Below the pieces are notes generated by a model, which worked only from the letters and a program-made list of their open reading frames with translations, searched no databases and was not told the DNA's origin. Of a DNA stretch of 10,451 nt, positions 1 through 5,792 are shown piece by piece. Source of the stretch: DHVE2 group archaeon (lineage in GTDB: Archaea; Thermoplasmatota; Thermoplasmata; Thermoplasmatales; Aciduliprofundaceae); the NCBI GenBank assembly GCA_015522935.1, contig WALH01000029.1, positions 1-10,451 of the forward strand, read 5' to 3'. The position numbers and the translations under genes were made by a program. Positions within the stretch are counted from its first letter, which is position 1. Every line of letters starts with the position of its first letter.

Positions 1-911
1 ATTATACCCCACGGTATGCTTCTCTCAACCTCTTTCCAGTTAAGCACATCAAAAACGAAGAGCAGAATCGCACCTATTATAACTGCGACTGCTATACCCC
101 AGCTTCGAATAGTAAGAAGTATTATGAATGTTAAGATGATGATACCTAAAACTACAATTTCCTGTTTGTCCATTCTTCCGCCTCTCTCAATTTCTGGCAT
201 ATCAAACCTCTCCGGTCTATGGATGGATATAATTGTAATCCAGAGCACAGGAACCATGACGAGCGTTACCGGAAGGGCCATTATAATCCATTTCAGAAAG
301 GATATATGTATCCCGTAATTCTCCGCAAGGTACGCAACTGTGTATGGATTTCTGGCACCGCCCATCAACGTTGCCACACTTCCCGCCGTTGCTCCGTATG
401 TGAGGGCAATCATACCAGCCTTTCCCATCCTGCTCCCCCTCTCTACGTTGATTAAGGATATGGTAACTATAGGTAAAAGAAGAGCCACAACAGCATGCTC
501 AGAGATTATGAAAGAAAGGGATGATGCGAGAATTAAAATACCTAAAACATAAAATCTCGGGGATTTGCCAAAAAATCGGAGTATATGATATGCGATCCTT
601 TTATGCATACCACTCTTCTGCACTCCTGCGGCAAGCATGAATGCACCTATTAAGAAAAACACAGCTTCGTTACCGAAGAATCCAAATACCTCCTGTGGGG
701 GGAATATACCCAAGATCGGTGGAAGAATCATAACAAACAGCCCAGCCATACCGAGAGGCAGTGCTTCGCTTATAAACAGAAATGCACCTGAAATAAGAAT
801 ACCAATCATCATCTTTCCTTCATAGCTTAATCCGTTGGGTTGAGGCAAAAAATAGAAAATTAATAGGATAAAAATTGCGATTAAAAGGTAAATGAGTTTT
901 CTTTTATTCAA
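1..911 (-). CDS. SLC13/DASS-family anion permease, probable sulfate importer (C-terminus beyond window)
   Basis: The minus strand stays open from a TTG codon at 911 to the left edge, giving about 303 residues of a polytopic membrane protein. It begins MNKRKL and is followed at once by a hydrophobic helix. More membrane segments follow, with the phrase GATAGSVATLMGGARNPY near residue 180. This is the position and style of the Na+/anion-binding loop of the SLC13/DASS and CitMHS families (usually GxATxxGTPPN). A late NWKEVERSIPWG segment also fits the family. The TTG start is chosen because a stop lies just upstream in frame, GAGG sites precede it by about 5 bases, and the first ATG would cut into the first helix. 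It overlaps the APS kinase gene by 8 bases, implying coupled translation. Sulfate as substrate is inferred from the sat/cysC context. Dicarboxylate or another anion remains possible. Confidence 0.85.
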   Translation of the reverse strand, partial: MNKRKLIYLLIAIFILLIFYFLPQPNGLSYEGKMMIGILISGAFLFISEALPLGMAGLFVMILPPILGIFPPQEVFGFFGNEAVFFLIGAFMLAAGVQKSGMHKRIAYHILRFFGKSPRFYVLGILILASSLSFIISEHAVVALLLPIVTISLINVERGSRMGKAGMIALTYGATAGSVATLMGGARNPYTVAYLAENYGIHISFLKWIIMALPVTLVMVPVLWITIISIHRPERFDMPEIERGGRMDKQEIVVLGIIILTFIILLTIRSWGIAVAVIIGAILLFVFDVLNWKEVERSIPWGI

Positions 912-1443
912 TAACGCCTCGCCTCTTCATATAGGCAAGGACATTCTCAATACTCGCCTCTATGCTCTCCTTATCCGTATCAAGAATGAGATCAGCAGGA
1001 GGATCAGTGGGTTCTTCGAATGGGTCATCCACACCCGTGAAATTCTGTATTTCCCCCTCGAGTGCTTTTTTGTACATTCCTTTCACATCCCTCTCCATGC
1101 ATACCTCCACAGGGCAGCGAGTCCATATCAAGTGGAATCTCTCCGGGCCTATGATTTCTCGAATATCCCTGCGTATCTCGTTGTAGGGTGATACGAATGT
1201 GGCGAGGACAATTACATCGTTTCTTGAGAGCAATTTGGCTATAAAAGCCACCCTCTCAAGATTCTTTCTTCGATCCTCTTTTGTGAATCCCAAATCCTTA
1301 GATATGGGACTTTTTCTTATTATATCCCCATCCAGTCTCTCAACCTTATATCCTTTCTCTTTCAGAATCCCATAAATCCTATCTGCTATCGTGCTCTTTC
1401 CACTGCATGGCAATCCGGTAAACCATATTGTTGCACCTTTCAA
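904..1443 (-). CDS. cysC: Adenylylsulfate (APS) kinase
   Basis: Phosphorylates APS at the 3'-hydroxyl with ATP to give PAPS, the universal sulfuryl donor; cytosolic. The 179 residues are the full length of a stand-alone APS kinase. Visible motifs are the P-loop GLPCSGKST (10-18), LDGD with Arg43 (37-43), the FTKEDRRKNLERV helix (53-65), SPY (85-87), the RDVKGMYKKA segment (118-127) and FTGVDDPFEEP (135-145), all diagnostic of the family. No fused ATP-sulfurylase domain is present. The start is TTG, four bases downstream of a perfect GGAGGTGA site. It overlaps the sulfotransferase stop by 4 bases (TTGA), so translation is probably coupled. It shares an operon with sat, which makes its substrate, and with a sulfotransferase that could use its product. 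Confidence 0.97.
   Translation of the reverse strand: MKGATIWFTGLPCSGKSTIADRIYGILKEKGYKVERLDGDIIRKSPISKDLGFTKEDRRKNLERVAFIAKLLSRNDVIVLATFVSPYNEIRRDIREIIGPERFHLIWTRCPVEVCMERDVKGMYKKALEGEIQNFTGVDDPFEEPTDPPADLILDTDKESIEASIENVLAYMKRRGVIE
917..925 (-). promoter_or_regulatory. Ribosome binding site for the TTG start of the permease
   Basis: Two adjacent GAGG copies (922-925 and 917-920) precede the TTG at 911. The nearer one is 5 bases away. Both lie within the last codons of APS kinase. Confidence 0.6.
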
Positions 1444-2003
1444 TTTTTCACCTCCTTTCTATTTCGATATAATGAAGGATCCACAGCTTTAACTGCGGAA
1501 TCCACATCAAGAAATCCGCCCAAAAACTCGTTGATTCTTTCAATTTCCCTCCTCGGATTCTCAATTACCTTGTTGTAACGCACGGTTATGTAATCAATAT
1601 CATCTCTGTCTTCTATGAGTTTAAGCGCATATTTATTCAATCTTTCAAATGCTTTCTTATCCTCGTTGCTCAATTTTTCTCCAATCATCTTGCTCATTGA
1701 TGCTATTATTTCGTCAAGGTCACGGAGCATGTAGATGACCTTATATTTGAAACCACGGGGAAGATATTTGATTCCATAGGCTGTTACTTTTATCACCATT
1801 CCATCATATTTCTCCATAGGGAACGTTCCTGCCATAAGGCGGTTTATTATCTTTCCCCCCTCCAGTTCAAAATATCCTTTAGGATTATGCTCATCAGGCT
1901 TTCTTTTGTGGTCAAATGCAACCTTCATACCTCCAAGATATAGAACTTGCATCATCATTGATGTGCCGGATCTTTCAAGCCCTGAAACTATGTAATTTAC
2001 CAT
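1440..2003 (-). CDS. PAPS-dependent sulfotransferase-family protein
   Basis: A 187-residue protein with the two nucleotide-binding signatures of sulfotransferases. The 5'-phosphosulfate loop is SGLERSGTSMMMQ (7-19). The 3'-phosphate motif is YMLRDLDEIIASMSK (91-105), with Arg94 and Ser102 in the expected places. An intervening segment DEHNPKGYFE (37-46) is typical of a compact bacterial and archaeal subgroup whose members start with GLxRSGTSMMM and whose acceptors are, to my knowledge, unknown. It has no signal peptide or membrane helix, so it probably acts in the cytosol. The ATG start overlaps the DHH stop by 7 bases and sits 7 bases after a GGAGG site. The setting between sat and cysC strongly supports PAPS as donor. 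The acceptor (lipid, glycan, protein or small molecule) cannot be read from sequence. A related P-loop kinase-like role is the main alternative. Confidence 0.85.
   Translation of the reverse strand: MVNYIVSGLERSGTSMMMQVLYLGGMKVAFDHKRKPDEHNPKGYFELEGGKIINRLMAGTFPMEKYDGMVIKVTAYGIKYLPRGFKYKVIYMLRDLDEIIASMSKMIGEKLSNEDKKAFERLNKYALKLIEDRDDIDYITVRYNKVIENPRREIERINEFLGGFLDVDSAVKAVDPSLYRNRKEVKN
1448..1455 (-). promoter_or_regulatory. Ribosome binding site deciding the TTG start of APS kinase
   Basis: GGAGGTGA on the minus strand lies 4 bases before the TTG at 1443, inside the end of the sulfotransferase gene. It justifies the rare start codon and suggests translational coupling. Confidence 0.85.
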
Positions 2004-2914
2004 CCAAGTACCTCCAGAACTCTTTCTGCGAATTCTTTTCCCCTTTTCGGTGGAAGGATTGCACCCATAACCTCTCTCTTTCCTCCTGCATTGTATCCCA
2101 TTTTCTTCGCCACTTCAATCAGAGTTAGCGCAGAATATTCGTTATTGGGAAATCTTATGTAGAATTCATCTCTGTCATCCTTGTGGTTTATCACTATTGT
2201 GGGTTTATGCTCGCTCCATGCAATCCTTCTTGTAACCGCAGAGATTATCATATATGGACTCTTCATTTCAAGATACACATATCTGCCATAATCCTCCGCT
2301 CTCTGCTTCCAATTTTCTATCTCCTTGGATATGAACTCTAAATTCCTGTGAAGTTTGTCATTTTCCAGAACTTCTGTGATTCCATGGAGCACTAAATGTA
2401 CATTATCTATCACTTCTTCCCTTTTGTTCATCTTGAAACTCGAGTCTAAGAGTTCCACTGCTAACATGAGATCATCAAATATCAAATTCTCATCACTCAT
2501 AACTCTCTCCACAATTCTCCATTCTTTAATTTTCTTTGCATCTGGCCCTTTATCTCCTAATATTCCAAGTGCAACTAAATAATTCGGCTTGTATGAAAAT
2601 CGCTCCATAAGCACGGTAGTGCAAGATGGGTAATGCTTTCCCCACAGATATGGATTGTAATGCTCCTTTGCACACTCCACCTTCGTTGCTCGATGATGGT
2701 CGTAGATGTAAATCTCATGGCCGCACAGTTTACTTGCTTCTGGCAAATTCATATCAAGTATGACAATTTTTTGGGAAGATTTGACTTTTTTAAAATCATC
2801 TGCATCTAAATAAAAATTGCCTATCTTCGGAGTAAATAATTCATCCTCACCATGCAATTTTATATATATTGCCGCTGAAGTTATTCCATCTGTATCCCAG
2901 TGATGAACAATCAT
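1997..2914 (-). CDS. DHH-family phosphoesterase, candidate PAP phosphatase
   Basis: A 305-residue DHH-superfamily metal-dependent phosphoesterase. From the ATG at 2914 the metal-binding motifs run in order: HHWDTDG (4-10), LDMN with Asp54, YDHHRA with the DHH triad at 72-74, and LGDKG with Asp121. Near the C-terminus NAGGKREVMGA resembles the glycine-rich motif of DHHA1 substrate-binding domains. DHH proteins include RecJ-type nucleases and NrnA-type enzymes that cleave pAp and very short oligoribonucleotides. Motif I looks closer to the archaeal RecJ-like type than to NrnA. A TTG at 2941 lies upstream in frame but inside sat. The ATG is preferred because GGAG lies 7 bases before it and the catalytic motif begins right after it. 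Its place between sat and the sulfotransferase suggests it removes the 3'-phosphate from PAP; that is inference. Confidence 0.88.
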   Translation of the reverse strand: MIVHHWDTDGITSAAIYIKLHGEDELFTPKIGNFYLDADDFKKVKSSQKIVILDMNLPEASKLCGHEIYIYDHHRATKVECAKEHYNPYLWGKHYPSCTTVLMERFSYKPNYLVALGILGDKGPDAKKIKEWRIVERVMSDENLIFDDLMLAVELLDSSFKMNKREEVIDNVHLVLHGITEVLENDKLHRNLEFISKEIENWKQRAEDYGRYVYLEMKSPYMIISAVTRRIAWSEHKPTIVINHKDDRDEFYIRFPNNEYSALTLIEVAKKMGYNAGGKREVMGAILPPKRGKEFAERVLEVLGW

Positions 2915-2918
2915 ATTA

Positions 2919-4055
2919 TCACTCCACAAATGGATTTTCAAACTGGAGAATCACCTCGGCGACTTCAGGGCGCATCATAATTTCTGGAGGCTTCTCTCCT
3001 TTTATTAACATTTCTCGTATTTTTGTGCCTGAGAAATTCACATGATACTCTGGCCCATGCGGGCAAATCTTCTCGTTCACAACAGTTCCGCATTTCTTAC
3101 AGTAGAAGAATGAGCGGAAAAATAGGGGTGTGATACCTAAATCAGGATAATCGTAGAATATCTCCTGCGCTTCGTATGGCCCGTAGAAGTTGCCAACACC
3201 TGCATGATCCCTGCCGACTATAAAATGGGTGCATCCGAAATTTTTCCTCATTATTGCGTGAAATATCGCCTCTCTGGGGCCTGCATAGCGCATTTCCGTC
3301 TCAAGAATTCCCAATGTGGCAGAATTCTTTGGATAGTAATGCTTGAACAACGTCTCGTAGGCGGCTATTATAACCTCATCTTTGAAATCCCCCCTCTTTT
3401 TCTTTCCTATGAGGGGATTTATGAATAAACCATCCACAAATGTAAGTGCTGTTTTCTGCACATATTCATGTCCAATATGGGGTGCATTTCTTGTCTGAAA
3501 ACCCACAACGCTCTTCCATCCCTTTTCCTTGAAAAGAACTCGAGTTTCCTTTGGCCAGAGTTTGTACTGGGGGAAATCGGTAGGTGCATCATTTACGAGC
3601 GTGATTTTTCCTCCCACTAAATGCTCTTTCTTATTCATAAGATTTGCCACACCGGGATGCTCTATACTTGTAGTCCCAAAAACTCTCTGTGCATATTCCT
3701 TTCTGTCATACGGATAAATTTCTTCCACTTTCAGAGTTGCAATGGGCATATCCCCGTAAAATAAAGAAACCTCATCCTCCCTAAGGAGCATTTCCACATC
3801 CTTTTCATCCACATCCTTCACGATGGGTATTGTCCACGGTAAATCGTTCGCCAACCTTCCTTCCTCAAGAACATCCTCAAAATCTTCACGAGCCATATAT
3901 CCTTCTAAAGGGGAAAATACTCCATGGGCGATGTTACCCAGATCCCTCGCCTCGTCAAGTGTTATTGATAATCTTGGCAGCTCCATTGCTTCCTCTCTTG
4001 CTCTATCACTGAAATCCAGCCGCTCAACAAGTTTTCCTCCGTGGGGTGCTATCAT
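2919..4055 (-). CDS. sat: Sulfate adenylyltransferase (ATP sulfurylase)
   Basis: Makes APS and pyrophosphate from sulfate and ATP; cytosolic, first step of sulfate activation. The 378 residues match the homomeric archaeal/bacterial Sat length. Signatures are QTRNAPHIGHE (187-197, the catalytic RN..H..H motif), MRYAGPREAIFHA (255-267), GRDHAGVG (281-288) and FSGTKIRE (341-348). Cys319, Cys322 and Cys331 with His333 form a likely zinc site, as in other short Sat enzymes. The ATG start follows GAGGT by about 6 bases. The gene begins 9 bases after the regulator gene ends. Its TGA is followed 4 bases later by the DHH start. All essential residues I can recognise are present. With cysC in the same operon, the net direction is presumably towards PAPS rather than ATP synthesis. 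Confidence 0.98.
   Translation of the reverse strand: MIAPHGGKLVERLDFSDRAREEAMELPRLSITLDEARDLGNIAHGVFSPLEGYMAREDFEDVLEEGRLANDLPWTIPIVKDVDEKDVEMLLREDEVSLFYGDMPIATLKVEEIYPYDRKEYAQRVFGTTSIEHPGVANLMNKKEHLVGGKITLVNDAPTDFPQYKLWPKETRVLFKEKGWKSVVGFQTRNAPHIGHEYVQKTALTFVDGLFINPLIGKKKRGDFKDEVIIAAYETLFKHYYPKNSATLGILETEMRYAGPREAIFHAIMRKNFGCTHFIVGRDHAGVGNFYGPYEAQEIFYDYPDLGITPLFFRSFFYCKKCGTVVNEKICPHGPEYHVNFSGTKIREMLIKGEKPPEIMMRPEVAEVILQFENPFVE
2922..2925 (-). promoter_or_regulatory. Ribosome binding site favouring the ATG start of the DHH gene
   Basis: GGAG on the minus strand overlaps the last sat codons, 7 bases before the ATG at 2914. It supports that start over the upstream in-frame TTG at 2941, which has no comparable site. 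Confidence 0.65.
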
Positions 4056-4064
4056 AAAGGTACC

Positions 4065-4292
4065 TCACTCCAGATATCCCAATGCTCGAAGCCTTTCCTT
4101 TACTCTCTCCTCGTCCTCTTCGCTGAATTTTTCTTCCTCTTCTTCATCCTCCGCTATGATTTCACGAAGAACATACGTTACGTAGCTGCTCACACTTGTA
4201 AATCCTGTGCCTTTTATTCTCTCATTAATTTTTTTGTACAGTGTGACCGGTATGCGAACTGTCTCATAGTTTTTCTCATTTTCCTCATCCAT
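4065..4292 (-). CDS. Ribbon-helix-helix (CopG-type) putative regulator of the sulfation operon
   Basis: A 75-residue protein. Residues about 10-45 fit a ribbon-helix-helix DNA-binding domain: a strand YETVRIPV, helix LYKKINERIKG, a turn with TSVSSY, and helix VTYVLREII. A very acidic stretch (EDEEEEEKFSEEDEE) follows, then a tail VKERLRALGYLE. The ATG lies 5 bases after a strong GAGGTGAT site. It is the first gene of the operon, 9 bases before sat, with a TATA box upstream, so autoregulation plus control of sulfate activation is likely. No toxin gene adjoins, which argues against an antitoxin. From memory, the tail resembles the extreme C-terminus of many sulfatase/alkaline-phosphatase-superfamily proteins. 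This was not checked by search. DNA binding itself is inferred from fold signature only. Confidence 0.78.
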   Translation of the reverse strand: MDEENEKNYETVRIPVTLYKKINERIKGTGFTSVSSYVTYVLREIIAEDEEEEEKFSEEDEERVKERLRALGYLE

Positions 4293-4297
4293 TTTTC

Positions 4298-4305
4298 ATC
4301 ACCTC
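4298..4305 (-). promoter_or_regulatory. Ribosome binding site of the regulator gene
   Basis: GAGGTGAT on the minus strand, 5 bases before the ATG at 4292. It matches the archaeal 16S anti-Shine-Dalgarno sequence and fixes the start of the first operon gene. Confidence 0.8.
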
Positions 4306-4339
4306 GTGGTATTGGATTTATTTAAAGAGAAAGGATTTG

Positions 4340-4349
4340 CATATAAAAA
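4340..4349 (-). promoter_or_regulatory. TATA box for the regulator-sat operon
   Basis: TTTTTATATG on the minus strand, about 50 bases before the ATG at 4292. Archaeal initiation about 25 bases downstream would start the mRNA near 4320, leaving room for the GAGGTGAT site at 4298-4305. Prediction from sequence only. Confidence 0.6.
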
Positions 4350-4406
4350 TCTATTCGTCATCATGCATGTGAATGAGCAGAATGATATTTTTGAATCTTC
4401 TGAAAC

Positions 4407-4417
4407 CTTAATATAAA
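4407..4417 (+). promoter_or_regulatory. TATA box for the cDPGS-family gene
   Basis: CTTAATATAAA on the plus strand, about 36 bases before the ATG at 4448. It predicts a very short leader that just covers the GAGGTGA ribosome site at 4436-4442. Confidence 0.6.
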
Positions 4418-4447
4418 TCCTCTCCATGCCCCTCTGAGGTGAGAAAA

Positions 4448-5776
4448 ATGAAGAAGAGAGTAATTATAATGGGCGCTGCAGGTAGGGATTTCCATAACTT
4501 CAATGTATATTTCAGAGACAATGAAAATTACGAGGTTGTTGCTTTCACGGCGACACAAATACCAAACATTGAGAAAAGGAAGTACCCGGCGGAATTGGCA
4601 GGGAAATTATACCCTGATGGTATACCTATTTATCCTGAGGAGGAACTGCCTGAACTTATAAAGAAATACAACGTGGATGAGGTTGTTTTTGCGTACAGTG
4701 ATGTCAGCCACGAGTATGTAATGCATAAAGCATCTATAGTCCATGCAAGCGGAGCGAATTTCGTTCTTTTAGGACCTAAAAGCACCATGCTGAAAAGCAG
4801 TAAACCAGTTATAGCAGTTACCGCAGTGAGAACTGGAAGTGGGAAATCTCAAACATCCCGCAAGGTTTTCCGCCTTTTGAGAGAGCGTGGATTGAAAGTA
4901 GTATCAATACGCCATCCCATGCCCTACGGGGATTTGGTGAAGCAGAAAGTTCAGAGATTTGCAAGTTACGAAGATCTTGATAAGAACGAGTGCACAATTG
5001 AAGAGCGTGAGGAATACGAGCCATACATAGACATGGGCGGAGTTGTGTATGCTGGCGTTGATTATGAAGCAATTCTTCGTCAAGCGGAGAAGGAGGCGGA
5101 TGTTATAATCTGGGATGGTGGAAACAACGACTTTCCATTCTACAAACCGGATCTCTGGATTGTCGTTGCCGACCCCCATCGTCCGGGGCACGAAATGAAA
5201 TATCATCCCGGTGAGACGAATTTCCGTGCTGCGGATGTGATAATAATTAACAAGATGGACACTGCGAACAGAGATGATATCCAGGAAATTTTCGATAGCA
5301 TTGAGAAGGCAAATCCCGATGCCATAGTTATTGAGGCTGCATCACCCCTATTCGTAGATAAGCCGGAGCTGATAAAAGGAAAGCGTGTTTTGGTGGTGGA
5401 AGATGGTCCCACATTAACGCATGGAGGCATGAGATACGGCGCAGGATACGTTGCCGCCAAGAAATACGGAGCAAAGGAAATAGTGGATCCGAGGCCGTAT
5501 GCAGTTGGATCAATAATAGATACGTACAAGAAATATTCGCATCTTCATGTAATTCTTCCAGCCATGGGCTACGGCGAGAAGCAGATGAAAGAATTGGAGG
5601 AAACGATAAACAACGCGGATGTGGATGTTGTGGTTAGTGGCACACCGATAGACTTGAATCGTGTGATTAAAGTGAACAAGCCCATAGTACGTGTGCGCTA
5701 TGAACTTGATGAGATAGGTAAGCCTGATCTAAACGACGTTCTTGAAGATTTTGTTAAGAAGCATAATCTCACCTAA
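4448..5776 (+). CDS. Cyclic 2,3-diphosphoglycerate synthetase-family P-loop protein
   Basis: A 442-residue protein of the family named after the archaeal enzyme that cyclises 2,3-diphosphoglycerate with ATP. The N-terminal third is a Rossmann-like region: MKKRVIIMGAAGRDFHNFN, then an EEELPELIKKYNVDEVV stretch. A P-loop follows, AVRTGSGKS (126-134). Further on come WDGGNND (222-228), ADPHRPGHE (241-249) and NKMD (268-271), which looks like the guanine-specificity motif of SIMIBI/G3E-type NTPases. A GTG at 4439 also opens the frame, but it lies inside the GAGGTGA ribosome site, so the ATG 5 bases after that site is chosen. The gene stands alone, divergent from the sulfation operon. Many homologues occur in organisms not known to make the cyclic compound, so the family name is secure but the reaction here is not. 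Confidence 0.82.
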   Translation: MKKRVIIMGAAGRDFHNFNVYFRDNENYEVVAFTATQIPNIEKRKYPAELAGKLYPDGIPIYPEEELPELIKKYNVDEVVFAYSDVSHEYVMHKASIVHASGANFVLLGPKSTMLKSSKPVIAVTAVRTGSGKSQTSRKVFRLLRERGLKVVSIRHPMPYGDLVKQKVQRFASYEDLDKNECTIEEREEYEPYIDMGGVVYAGVDYEAILRQAEKEADVIIWDGGNNDFPFYKPDLWIVVADPHRPGHEMKYHPGETNFRAADVIIINKMDTANRDDIQEIFDSIEKANPDAIVIEAASPLFVDKPELIKGKRVLVVEDGPTLTHGGMRYGAGYVAAKKYGAKEIVDPRPYAVGSIIDTYKKYSHLHVILPAMGYGEKQMKELEETINNADVDVVVSGTPIDLNRVIKVNKPIVRVRYELDEIGKPDLNDVLEDFVKKHNLT

Positions 5777-5792
5777 TTTTTTTATATTTTTA
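5777..5792 (+). terminator. T-rich terminator after the cDPGS-family gene
   Basis: Seven T residues directly after the TAA, then ATATTTTT. Archaeal RNA polymerase terminates on such oligo-T tracts without a hairpin. It overlaps the last codons of the convergent methyltransferase gene. Confidence 0.5.

Noticed and set aside
16..825. Several plus-strand open frames of 60-100 codons at the left end
   Set aside because: They lie opposite a continuous minus-strand membrane-protein frame with clear SLC13 features and have low-complexity, non-protein-like translations. They are shadows.
2915..2941. TTG at 2941 as the start of the DHH protein
   Set aside because: It would extend into sat by 23 bases with no ribosome site. 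The ATG at 2914 has GGAG at proper distance and directly precedes the catalytic motif.
904..4055. Sat and APS kinase as part of dissimilatory or assimilatory sulfate reduction
   Set aside because: No APS/PAPS reductase, sulfite reductase, Apr, Dsr or Qmo gene is in the window, whereas a sulfotransferase sits inside the operon. Genes elsewhere in the genome cannot be excluded.
3823..4185. A 120-codon plus-strand frame opposite the start of sat and the regulator
   Set aside because: Its Ser-rich translation mirrors the Glu/Asp codons of the genuine minus-strand genes. No promoter or ribosome site.
4065..4292. Ribbon-helix-helix gene as the antitoxin of a toxin-antitoxin pair
   Set aside because: No small toxin gene adjoins on either side. 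It is followed 9 bases later by sat and looks like an operon regulator.
4439..4447. GTG at 4439 as the start of the cDPGS-family gene
   Set aside because: The GTG is part of the GAGGTGA ribosome site itself. The ATG at 4448 is correctly spaced from it.
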